DNA of 38,596 bases from an uncultured Ruminococcus sp. (GTDB lineage Bacteria; Bacillota; Clostridia; Oscillospirales; Acutalibacteraceae): the NCBI GenBank assembly GCA_902803805.1, contig CADCRH010000053.1:1-38596 (forward strand), written 5' to 3'. The position numbers and the translations under genes are program-made. A model generated the notes under the pieces. It saw nothing but the letters and a program-made list of their open reading frames with translations. It was not told where the DNA came from and did not search any database. Shown piece by piece: positions 8,130-16,700 of the stretch (the first letter of the stretch is position 1; each line of letters begins with the position of its first letter).

Positions 8130-9536
8130 TTATTCCTGTTGTTCCCAGTTCTCCGACGGAAGCATTTCATTATTATCAACCTGTTCCTGCTGCTCATCGG
8201 GCGGAATATCTGTGCTTTCCTCCACAGGCTCGATATTGTCATCGGAAATCGGCTCGTCGGTGATAACAGCCTGCGAATCTTCCTGTAACTGTAGGCTTTC
8301 CGCATCGCAGTAAAGTACCATTGTTCTTGACAACTGATTGCAGTAGGTGGTATAGGTATAGCCCGTAATGGAATATTTTGCAAAGAATTCCTTTAAATAT
8401 TCATTGATGTTTTGAACGACATTGTTATAATTTTCGGTATCGTCAAATTTGATGGTAATATTATCAAAGCTGTTTTCTTTGAATTTGCGCCGAAGCATAT
8501 TAAAGAATGCTGTTTTAATGTCATCGGTTTTCCGGATGATCAATCCTTTTCGGATGTGATAATTCTTGCTTTCGTCCGTACAGGCAGGAATACCGAGGTC
8601 GGTATAGGTTTTTTCTATGGTACGGCTTTCCAGTACAAAACTGTCCGTCACATTAAAAAAACCATAAGTAGGCGGATTGTGCTCGCCCTCCGCAGCGTTC
8701 ATATTATCAACAGTAATATCAAGGTGATAATATTCGCCGTCTATTTTTACGATATTCCACGAATGGCTAGAATAAACGGAAGTGGTTTCCCATTTCGGCA
8801 TTCCCGAAACGCAAAGACATTCATTACCCAACTTTCGCATACACCACATAAACGATTTGCAGAGTCCCTCACAGCGTCCTTTGTGATTGATGATGGTACC
8901 GTATATCGAACCGGAGTATAATTCGGTTTCGTTATAAATCGTATTGTTAAACAAATAGTCGTATATATATAATTCACGCTGAAGTTCATTTTGGTCTTTG
9001 ACCTTTTCCTGAAGGTCGGTAATAAAGTCGTCAAGCTGTTTTACCGCTGTATTGTAAAATTCCTTGTCCATAATAAACCACAGTCTTACGCCCGAAACCG
9101 TTTGCTGCTCCTCGTCAACGTACTTTGGCATATAATCGCCTGTCAGATGAATCAGTTCGGGACAGTCATAGTTGAGCAGATACATCATATTGTCAAGGTC
9201 GCTTGCTTTTATTTTTGTACCGAAATCAATATCATTGTTGAAATTAACGACATTCAGATAGATGATCGAAAAATATTTCAAAAGATTGTCATTCAGTTTT
9301 TTGACAAAATATTTTGAATCATAATCGTTGATTCTGGCGATGAAATCCTCACGGGTCTCTTTCGGCGCGGGGGGAACGCTTTCGGTGGATTCCGGTGCGG
9401 AAATTTCGGAGCTGACACTTTCCTGTACCGTATCGGTTGTTTCGGGTATTTCCTCTTTATCATTTGTAATGCTGCATCCGCAAAGCAGAACGGCAGCGGC
9501 AAGAATCAATGTTGCAGTTTTTTTAAATATCTTCAT
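8130..9536 (-). CDS. Lipoprotein with transglutaminase-like domain
   Basis: A 468-residue lipoprotein. The signal peptide ends in a lipobox (LCGC), so Cys21 should be lipidated and the protein held on the outer face of the membrane. A Ser/Thr/Glu/Pro linker follows. The transglutaminase-like core has the three expected residues: Cys222 in RCEGLCKSF, His258 in SSHSWNIV and Asp273 in YHLDITVDN. Such domains may act as cysteine proteases or acyltransferases; substrate unknown. The C-terminus (from about 420) is an acidic Gln/Asp/Glu-rich tail without an anchor. It sits between two DUF3592-like genes and is probably in the same transcript. Confidence 0.8.
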   Translation of the reverse strand: MKIFKKTATLILAAAVLLCGCSITNDKEEIPETTDTVQESVSSEISAPESTESVPPAPKETREDFIARINDYDSKYFVKKLNDNLLKYFSIIYLNVVNFNNDIDFGTKIKASDLDNMMYLLNYDCPELIHLTGDYMPKYVDEEQQTVSGVRLWFIMDKEFYNTAVKQLDDFITDLQEKVKDQNELQRELYIYDYLFNNTIYNETELYSGSIYGTIINHKGRCEGLCKSFMWCMRKLGNECLCVSGMPKWETTSVYSSHSWNIVKIDGEYYHLDITVDNMNAAEGEHNPPTYGFFNVTDSFVLESRTIEKTYTDLGIPACTDESKNYHIRKGLIIRKTDDIKTAFFNMLRRKFKENSFDNITIKFDDTENYNNVVQNINEYLKEFFAKYSITGYTYTTYCNQLSRTMVLYCDAESLQLQEDSQAVITDEPISDDNIEPVEESTDIPPDEQQEQVDNNEMLPSENWEQQE

Positions 9537-9566
9537 AATCGCATACCTGCCCGAAAAAATTAAAGA

Positions 9567-10481
9567 TTAATGGTTGTCGTCATATCCCGAATATGGAGCG
9601 AACGGGTCGGCATAAGCGTCAACGCCGCTTCCGAGAGAGTTGCTGTAGTCATTATTATCAGAAAACGGATTCTGCGGAGAAACAGACGGAGTATCGGAAA
9701 AGCCCGGTTCCGTGCCGAATTCCTGTGAAGAACCATAAAATCCGTTGTTGTTCTGCTGACCCTCATATCCCGTATAGGAACCTTCTGCGTCACAGAAAGA
9801 ATCCGTGACATCGTGCTGATCGTACATCTGGCTGTAATCGGTCGTATCGTCAAACGGATTTTCGTCGCCTGTGTAGAGATCGGTGGAATTATATTCGGTG
9901 CTGTTATCAAACGGGTTAGGTTCTGTCTGATAGTAATCTCTTTTCAGGAAGCTGATCGCTTCTTCGTCCTTTCGGTGCTGTTCGTTGATTTCCGCACGCA
10001 CCTTTTTTTGATTTTCGATTCGTTCTTGCTTGGAAATAAAAGAGATAATGGCAATACTGCCGACCGCTAAAAAGATAAAGAACAGATAAAAAAGGAATAA
10101 TCCCAGATTGAAGCCTTTTGTCGTTTCGATTTGACAGTTTTCGGGGTATCCTTCATAATATTTGACCGTCACATTGTTTCCGATTTGAACGGGGACAGTA
10201 TCGTTGATGGTAATATTGGAATAGGTATTGTTGTCAACGGTAAAGCTGACCTGTACATCGTAATGTTCAATAATATTTCCTTGTTCATCGGAGGAAGAAT
10301 AGGTAACAACGTGATTGACCGTTGCATCGGCATAACGAATATTTTCCTCCTCTTCCTTAGCGGTTTGCTGAATACTGACGGTTTTAAAAATAATAACGAG
10401 AATACTCAGCAAAAGAACAACAGAAAAAACAATTTTCTGTGTTTTGCCTGAGCCTAAATGATTCAAAAACTTCTGGAGCAA
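9567..10481 (-). CDS. DUF3592-like membrane protein with NPF-repeat tail
   Basis: A protein of about 304 residues with a membrane segment near residues 17-33, an extracytoplasmic DUF3592-like domain (VNHVVTYSSSDEQGNIIEHYDVQVSFTVDNNTYSN) and a second segment near 125-150. The remaining 150 residues begin with a basic, charged helix and then become disordered and acidic. They contain four NPF/DPF-type motifs (NPFD, NPFD, NPFS, DPFA) spaced through Tyr/Asn/Asp/Ser-rich sequence. I chose TTG at 10481 because AGAGGTGA lies just before it; an in-frame ATG at 10499 has no ribosome site and is only about 12 nt from the predicted transcript start. It heads the cassette with the transglutaminase-like lipoprotein. 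Confidence 0.65.
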   Translation of the reverse strand: MLQKFLNHLGSGKTQKIVFSVVLLLSILVIIFKTVSIQQTAKEEEENIRYADATVNHVVTYSSSDEQGNIIEHYDVQVSFTVDNNTYSNITINDTVPVQIGNNVTVKYYEGYPENCQIETTKGFNLGLFLFYLFFIFLAVGSIAIISFISKQERIENQKKVRAEINEQHRKDEEAISFLKRDYYQTEPNPFDNSTEYNSTDLYTGDENPFDDTTDYSQMYDQHDVTDSFCDAEGSYTGYEGQQNNNGFYGSSQEFGTEPGFSDTPSVSPQNPFSDNNDYSNSLGSGVDAYADPFAPYSGYDDNH

Positions 10482-10517
10482 AAAATCACCTCTTGACATA
10501 AAATATTTGATATAACT

Positions 10518-10546
10518 ATAATATAATACTTATCGGAAAAATTCAA
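10518..10546 (-). promoter_or_regulatory. Sigma-A promoter of the DUF3592/transglutaminase cassette
   Basis: On the minus strand TTGAAT (10546-10541) and TATTAT (10523-10518) are 17 bp apart. The predicted transcript start near 10511 favours the TTG start at 10481 for the first gene. Confidence 0.6.
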
Positions 10547-10763
10547 TAAATTACAGAAATATTTATATCACGAAATTGTTTTGAGGGCAGGAAAGTTTTG
10601 TATTCTCATATTAAGCAATTTTTTTACTGTCGGAAAGCAGGAGTTTTTCTTTGTGCATTTGTTATATTTTGATAGACATCTTTTAGTTGAATTTATTGTA
10701 CTTTGTGTATAAATATAACAAAAATAAATGATTTATAGCGCCAAAGATTGATATAATTTTGTA

Positions 10764-10792
10764 TTGCAATATTCTTAATTGTATGATATAAT
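10764..10792 (+). promoter_or_regulatory. Strong sigma-A promoter of the pilus locus
   Basis: TTGCAA (10764-10769), a 17 bp spacer and a perfect TATAAT (10787-10792). The start site would be near 10799, giving an untranslated leader of about 190 nt before the first pilus-locus gene. The surrounding 10547-10763 is AT-rich and otherwise empty. Confidence 0.7.
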
Positions 10793-10798
10793 TCCATA

Positions 10799-10987
10799 AA
10801 TTAAGTTAGATGTATTTAATTTAATTAGTTGTTTGGGGCAGGCTTTTTCAAAGAGGAATTTGCCAATGGAGGAATATTCAACTAAGTTCCCTCATATCAA
10901 TGAATATGAGGGTTTATAAAATGGAGCAGGTTAGTTGCATTTAACTATTATGATGCCTATGAGTTTAATAGGTTTTGAGGTGCCGTT
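10799..10987 (+). promoter_or_regulatory. Long leader of the pilus operon with a possible leader peptide
   Basis: About 190 nt of leader. It holds a possible short frame at 10866-10919 (MEEYSTKFPHINEYEGL) behind AGAGG, and a 9 bp hairpin inside that frame (CCCTCATAT at 10889-10897 with ATATGAGGG at 10904-10912). A seven-codon frame (10921-10944) and a weak CCTAT/ATAGG hairpin (10956-10972) followed by TTTT come next. I tried to match known riboswitch cores, including c-di-GMP types, and found none. Control by leader translation or by a weak terminator is inference. Confidence 0.4.
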
Positions 10988-11419
10988 ATGACGGAAAAGG
11001 ATTTGAGAAGATTAAGCAAATCGGATATGTTGGAGCTTCTTTTGCGTCAAAGCAAAGTGATGCGGGAGCTGAAAGAGAAAAATGCCGAGCTTGAGGAACA
11101 GCTCAAAAGCCGCAAAATCCAGCTTGACGAAGCGGGAAATATTGCACAGGCGGCGTTAAGTCTTTGCGGTGTGTTTAAAGCCGCGCAGAATGCTGCTGAT
11201 ATGTATATTGAAAACGTTGCCGTTCCTTCTGATTTATCAAATGAGGAACCGAAAACGGACAGTATGGATTCAGCCGATAATATTGCGAAAAGCAATAATG
11301 ATATAAAATCGGATATTTCGGAAATGTTGGAGGAATTGAAAGAGCAAATGCACAATGAAATTCAAAGCTCTGTGAAGTCTGCCGTGAAAGAGGCACTGGA
11401 GAACATCATTTCCAAGTAA
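10988..11419 (+). CDS. Soluble coiled-coil protein heading the pilus locus
   Basis: A 143-residue protein without signal peptide or membrane segment, so presumably cytoplasmic. Residues 1-20 (MTEKDLRRLSKSDMLELLLR) form a short amphipathic segment. Residues 20-50 are a coiled coil rich in Glu, Lys and Leu, a hydrophobic Ala-rich helix follows, and a second coiled coil runs from about 108 to the end. Similar short proteins starting with this RRLSxxDLLEML-type sequence are, to my recollection, frequent next to sortase/pilin genes in gut Firmicutes, usually as hypothetical proteins. I do not know a function. The start has GAGGT 6 nt upstream. The CnaB LPQTG gene starts 25 nt downstream. Confidence 0.75.
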   Translation: MTEKDLRRLSKSDMLELLLRQSKVMRELKEKNAELEEQLKSRKIQLDEAGNIAQAALSLCGVFKAAQNAADMYIENVAVPSDLSNEEPKTDSMDSADNIAKSNNDIKSDISEMLEELKEQMHNEIQSSVKSAVKEALENIISK

Positions 11420-11443
11420 CTATCAACAGAAAGGCGGAGGAAT

Positions 11444-12457
11444 ATGACGAAAGGAATTGTAAAAACAAAATATTGTATCGCTTTTCTTTTGGCGGCACTG
11501 CTGCTGATAAGCTTTTTGTTTGGAATCAATGCCCGTGCTTATGAAGCGGAGGATTTTTCGATAACGGGAGTTTATGTTGTCGGCGGCGTGGAATTCAGGC
11601 TGTATCAGATAGGACTGATAGACGACAGCGGAAAGTATGAGCCGACAGATGAATATGCGGAATATCACATCGATTATCACGAGAACGAAGCGGCACAAAC
11701 GCTGGAAGCGTACATTGCACGTGATAAAAAAGAACCGTTTTTAAGCGGAAATACCGACACCAAAAGCAGGGTGGAGTTTGATGGTCTTTCCAAAGGCGTT
11801 TATCTTTTGACGGGCAGCAGTTCTGAGCAGAATGGCGAGAGGTATTCTCCGATGCCTATGATTGTGGTATTTTATGGTGATGAAGATGAAAATTTTCCCG
11901 TTGTCATAAAATATGAGAAGGAACAAATACAAAATACGAAGGATATTTCGGTTCTGAAAATCTGGGAGGACAACAACTCTAAGGAAAGACCCGATAAAAT
12001 TTCCGTTCAGTTGCTAAAAAACGGCAATATATATGAAAGCGTGATACTGAATGAGGAGAATAATTGGCGCTATCAATGGAAAGCACTTGACGGTTCTGCC
12101 GAATGGACATTAACGGAGAAATCCGTTCCGGATAACTATACGGTGAAGATTTCGGGTGACAGTGACGATTTTGTTGTTACCAATACGGCTTATACCGAGG
12201 ATGAGCCGTCGGTAAGCAGCGAGGATGAAAACAGTCAGCCGATTAATCCGGAAAGTACTCCCAAAAGTTCTTTTGAAACACCAAACTCGTCGCCGAACGT
12301 TTCTTCACCGAGTTCTAACCCGAATCAATCTGTGATGGGTGCGGTTCTGGAAAAGCTTCCGCAAACGGGGCAGCTCAATATGCCGATTTTGATACTTTTA
12401 CCCGCAGGTCTGGTGTTGATCATCATAGGTGTGGTGCGGAGGAAGAAAAGTGGCTGA
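11444..12457 (+). CDS. LPXTG wall protein with CnaB domain (likely basal or minor pilin)
   Basis: A 337-residue surface protein. The signal peptide occupies residues 1-31 (hydrophobic core, then NARAYEA). An N-terminal pilin-like domain (VEFRLYQIGLID... SKGVYLLTG) comes next, then a CnaB domain near 165-250 (VLKIWEDNNSKERPDKISVQLL... WTLTEKSVPDNY...VVTNT), a fold that often carries a Lys-Asn isopeptide bond. A Ser/Asn/Pro-rich spacer leads to LPQTG at 305-309, a membrane segment and RRKK. The Pro/Ser-rich stalk before the motif resembles basal pilins. The sortase gene that follows overlaps it by 8 bp, which suggests they form an enzyme and substrate pair. Ribosome site GGCGGAGG. Confidence 0.85.
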   Translation: MTKGIVKTKYCIAFLLAALLLISFLFGINARAYEAEDFSITGVYVVGGVEFRLYQIGLIDDSGKYEPTDEYAEYHIDYHENEAAQTLEAYIARDKKEPFLSGNTDTKSRVEFDGLSKGVYLLTGSSSEQNGERYSPMPMIVVFYGDEDENFPVVIKYEKEQIQNTKDISVLKIWEDNNSKERPDKISVQLLKNGNIYESVILNEENNWRYQWKALDGSAEWTLTEKSVPDNYTVKISGDSDDFVVTNTAYTEDEPSVSSEDENSQPINPESTPKSSFETPNSSPNVSSPSSNPNQSVMGAVLEKLPQTGQLNMPILILLPAGLVLIIIGVVRRKKSG

Positions 12458-13073
12458 TAAAGCAAAAAGGGAAAAGAAGGAAAGAAAAGGAGCGGTGTGC
12501 ATTACGCTCGGGGTGATAATGGTATTATCGGCGGTCGGACTTTGGGGCTACAATAGGTATGATGCAGACAGAGCTGATAAAGCCTCAAAGGAAATTGTCG
12601 TTAGTCTGAAGACCCAAATGCCCGAAAAGCAGAGCAGTCAATTTGAAGCATATCCGCAAAGAAAAATGGTTGCTGTGACTGCCGAGCCTGACGGCGAGAA
12701 ATGGATAGGGATTGTCAAAATACCGTCGCTTGAGGTGGAACTTCCCGTTGCGGAAGAATTCAGCTACGATAATCTCAATGTGGGAGCGTGCCGCTGTAAC
12801 GGCTCGGCATATACCAATGATTTGGTGATCGCCGCACATAATTTTTACAATCATTTCGGGCGGCTTGACAATCTTTCTATTGGTGACGAGATCGTGTTTT
12901 ATGATTTCGAGGGAAAAGTTCATTATTATGTAGTTTCATCGCAGGAGATAGTACAGCCGACAGATGTTGACGGAATGTATATCGACCCGGACGATGATTG
13001 GGATTTAACGCTTTTTACCTGTACGTGGAGCGGACAAACACGCTTTACGGTACGATGTGTAAGAAAACAATAA
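12450..13073 (+). CDS. Sortase, not class C (class uncertain)
   Basis: A membrane-anchored cysteine transpeptidase of about 207 residues. A lysine-rich N-terminus and one membrane segment (about 15-33) precede the sortase barrel. The catalytic residues are visible: His130 (IAAHNF), Cys191 (LFTCTWSG) and Arg198 (QTRFTVRC). It lacks the C-terminal membrane segment and N-terminal lid of class C pilin polymerases, so it is more likely a housekeeping-type or D/E-like sortase that attaches the neighbouring LPQTG protein or the finished pilus to the wall. I chose GTG at 12450 because GGAGG lies 7 nt before it; an upstream GTG at 12429 has no such site. It overlaps the LPQTG gene by 8 bp. Confidence 0.88.
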   Translation: MADKAKREKKERKGAVCITLGVIMVLSAVGLWGYNRYDADRADKASKEIVVSLKTQMPEKQSSQFEAYPQRKMVAVTAEPDGEKWIGIVKIPSLEVELPVAEEFSYDNLNVGACRCNGSAYTNDLVIAAHNFYNHFGRLDNLSIGDEIVFYDFEGKVHYYVVSSQEIVQPTDVDGMYIDPDDDWDLTLFTCTWSGQTRFTVRCVRKQ

Positions 13074-13121
13074 TACAACTGTATCAGAGTTCACACAACA
13101 GTGTTGAGATTAAGGGTTTAT

Positions 13122-13709
13122 ATGGAAAGAGAAAGAATCATTACCAATCTTCCCGATACGGAAGAAATAGAGGCGGTACTGACGAAAAGGAAGCAAAGAT
13201 TACGATACTGGACTGTAATGCGGAACGTCATAGCGGTTATGATCACGGTTTCGGCATTCATCGTATTGGTGACAATGCTCCTAATGCCCGTACTGCGCAT
13301 ATACGGAAAATCAATGACGCCCACCCTTGAGAGCGGAAATATTGTATTGTCCGCCCGCTATGCAGAATTCGGCAAGGGTGATGTGGTAGCTTTTTATTAC
13401 AACAATAAGGTGTTAGTCAAGCGTGTGGTCGCCGAATCGGGAGATACGGTTGACATTCGTGAGGACGGCACAGTATATATTAACGGACAAAAGCTGGACG
13501 AACCATATGTCAGCGATAAGGGAAAAGGGGAATGTGATATTGAATTCCCGTATCAAGTACCCGAAGCGCAGGTTTTTGTTCTGGGGGACTGCCGAAGCAA
13601 TTCGACAGATTCAAGAAGCTCCGAAATCGGTTGCATTGATGAGGAAAGAATTTTAGGAAAGATCATTTTTCGTGTTTACCCGTTTGATAAATTTGGTACT
13701 GTAGGATAA
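13122..13709 (+). CDS. Signal peptidase I of the pilus locus
   Basis: A type I signal peptidase of about 195 residues that cleaves signal peptides on the outer face of the membrane. One membrane segment lies near residues 35-60. The catalytic dyad is intact: Ser64 in GKSMTPTL and Lys100 in VLVKRVVA. The conserved late box reads GDCRSNSTDSR, close to the family GDNRxNSxDSR. Pilus loci of streptococci often carry their own SipA-like peptidase; unlike some of those, this one keeps both catalytic residues. The ATG at 13122 is preceded by AAGGG; a GTG 21 nt upstream has no ribosome site. Its position between sortase and adhesin suggests it matures the pilins. Confidence 0.88.
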   Translation: MERERIITNLPDTEEIEAVLTKRKQRLRYWTVMRNVIAVMITVSAFIVLVTMLLMPVLRIYGKSMTPTLESGNIVLSARYAEFGKGDVVAFYYNNKVLVKRVVAESGDTVDIREDGTVYINGQKLDEPYVSDKGKGECDIEFPYQVPEAQVFVLGDCRSNSTDSRSSEIGCIDEERILGKIIFRVYPFDKFGTVG

Positions 13710-13749
13710 CAAGAAAAAAGGAAAAAACGTTAAGGGAGGGAAATTGCCA

Positions 13750-16700
13750 ATGAAGTCAAGCCTGACAAATTGGACATCAGAAATTATAAAACGAACAAAG
13801 GCGAACAAACGACGAAAGAAAATTGCGGTGTTTCTGGCTTTTGCGGTTACGGCGGCAACAGTTTATGCATTACTGATACCTGCCTTTACCTTGGAGAGCA
13901 AACCGACGGTGATCGACTGTGCGGCGGCAATCCACGAACATACAAGTGAATGCTATGATGATAACGGCGAATTGATATGCGGTTATGCGGATTATGTTGT
14001 TCATACGCACAGTGAGTCGTGTTATAATGCCGACGGTGAACTTTTGTGCAGTCTGCCGGAAATCGCGGAACACGTTCACGACGATTCGTGCTATACGGAA
14101 ACAAAAACGTTGGTATGCGGCAAGGAAGAAAACGAAAACCATACACACAGCGACAGTTGTTATATGACGGAAAGATTTCTTTCGTGCGGTAAATTAGAAC
14201 TTCATACGCATACGGAGGATTGTTATGATGATAACGGCAATTTGATCTGTGGCAAATTGGAGTTAAAGGAGCATAATCACAGCAGTGAGTGCTTTAAAAC
14301 CGAAAGCAGCACAGAAAGCGAAACGACACAAAGCAGTACGGTTACAAGAGCAAAAGCACTGCTGAAAGCGGCGAGTGCGGCAAGTAATCAAACAGTAGAA
14401 CAAATTAATGGTGGTACGGTTACATTTGAGTCAACCGAAACGATTACCTTTACAGAAGCCAGTGTGGGAACCTATCAATTTTCATTTAGTAAGGATATTC
14501 CAAATCTCAAAGTTACAATTACTTATACCGACAAAAATATTTCAAATGTTTCATATACCGGTGGTAACAATAACAATACTGTTTCCGGTCTTGCTATTAA
14601 TGGCAAAATGTGTACATTTACCATCAATAGTGTGAAAAAGAATAAAATGAATACAATTGCCATTACTTTTGCCGAAAGTTCAGAATCAAGTGTTCAGGAA
14701 TCGAGCAGCAGTACCGAAGAACAAACAACACTTACAAAACAACAGTCCGATTATGCAGTAACGGTTAAGGGCAACAAAAACAAACTTAACGGTTGTGAAG
14801 TGATTGTCGAAAAATATGCTCCCGAAAGCCATACGGACTATTACAGTGCTATGGTTAATGACATAGACAGCAGTTTGAGTACAGATGTAAGCAAGAAAGA
14901 TGAAATTTTCAAATTCGTTAATATGTACCATATCTATTTAAGTAAGGATGGCGGACAAACAGAATATGTCCTTGACGAAAATGAGAATATCAATCTTCAA
15001 GTTACCATTACCGACAGCAGTTTAAGCGCGGATAGTGTCTATGTAGGTCATTACGGTAACGGTGCTGTGAAAAAGAGTATTTCCGACACAGACGAAAGTA
15101 CAGGTTTAGGTGTAAAACAGCTCAAGGTGAAAGACAACAGCATTACATTCCATTTAAAGAGCTTTTCTGTCATAAGTGCTGTAGCTCTTGCCGGTGGAAC
15201 AACAACCACTACTACCGATGCAAATGGTGCAAAGATAGTAAAAACCACAGGAACTTTGACAGCCCATGATATTGAAGGATATAGCAATAATGACAAATGG
15301 CAGATTGGTACTGTTGGATATTATGAAACTATCAACGGTTCACGTATGATAAAATACATTGAACCAACAGATACAGAGGATGTATTCAAAGTAACAGTTC
15401 GTATTGAAAGAGAACCTTCTACAGAAGATATGCAGGAAGTACTTCAGGCTGCTGGTGGTATCGTTCTTCAATCAAATAAATTTGGACAAGCAGTAGGAAC
15501 TATTGTGACAGATTATTCGCCACAATCTAAAGATACTGTTTGTTCAACAGTAGATAGAGGAACGGGCTGGATGACTTTTACTTATAAAACAAGTAAAGGT
15601 GATTTTACAGTTAAGGTATATGGAAATACAAATACAAATGGAGGTACGTATCAAGAAGTAATAGTACCAATGCCGGATGGTAATTATTTGGTAGGCTCTC
15701 ATACCCATATTTCATTTTCTAAAAATAGTCAAAATGTTCAAGTTTTATCTCAAACTATAGATTTGACAGTTAACAATTTAGAGAAAAAGTTTTTTGAATC
15801 TATTACGCCAACATTTAAAAGCTTGACTGATACGATCAATACAGAACGTTTTGAATATCTGTCTGACAAGGGAATAACTTCAACTCTTGGCACTACGATT
15901 TATAGTAATAATATCATAACTTGGTCCGGTGTTTCAGAACTTGAAGCGGACAGTAATGCACAAATGTCCTATTATGTTCGACTTAAAACTTCTGAACTTC
16001 AAAGCGGAGCAAACAGCAGTATTGGTTCTATGCTTTATAGTGGTACAACACCTTCCGGCGGTACTTCTTATACAGTAGGTACTGCACAATCAAGTGTAGA
16101 AGGTACTTATACCATTTATACAGAGGCTGCTCAAGGCAGTAGTATTACAAGCGGCAGAAGACAAGTAACATATAACAAAACGCTTGAAGCTGACAAACCC
16201 TCCGCAAAAGGTTTGTTGTATTATATCAAGGTAAAAAAACAAGATAAAAATGATGATACTCCTTTGTCAGGGGCTGTATTTACAATCAGTGGTACTGACG
16301 GAGCAGGAGAATCAATTAAAACAACTATTACTACCGGTGAAGATGGTACAGGAATCAACAGTGTTGGTTTGCCATGGGGTAATTATACCGTAACGGAAAC
16401 ATCACCACCACCGGGATATAAGTTGGCTTCATATTCTGAAAGTGTAAAAGTTGCTTACCAAGGCGGAGGTCAAGATGTGCAAGCAATTGGTGACAACAAA
16501 GCAGGAAAAGATCTGACAGGCAGTCCGTGTAAGAATGACCCGATTATCATTAATGTTACAAAACTTGACGCAGATGATAATGATAAGCCTATGAAGAATA
16601 TTACCCTGACACTTACAGGCTCAAAAGCTTATGGAGTAACAACAGATGAAAATGGTTCAGGTTCGTGGACGGCAATTCCTGCCGGAACCTATACCTTGAC

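Noticed and set aside
10799..10987. A c-di-GMP riboswitch in the pilus leader
   Set aside because: Such switches control pili in clostridia, but I could not find the GEMM core or the type II core in the leader.
12998..13330. A 110-codon frame bridging the sortase and signal peptidase genes
   Set aside because: It overlaps two recognised genes in another frame and has no domain or start signal.
13933..14301. CRISPR array or simple DNA repeat at the His/Cys region
   Set aside because: The repeats are in protein, not DNA; units differ in length and silent sites and lie in frame in a secreted protein.
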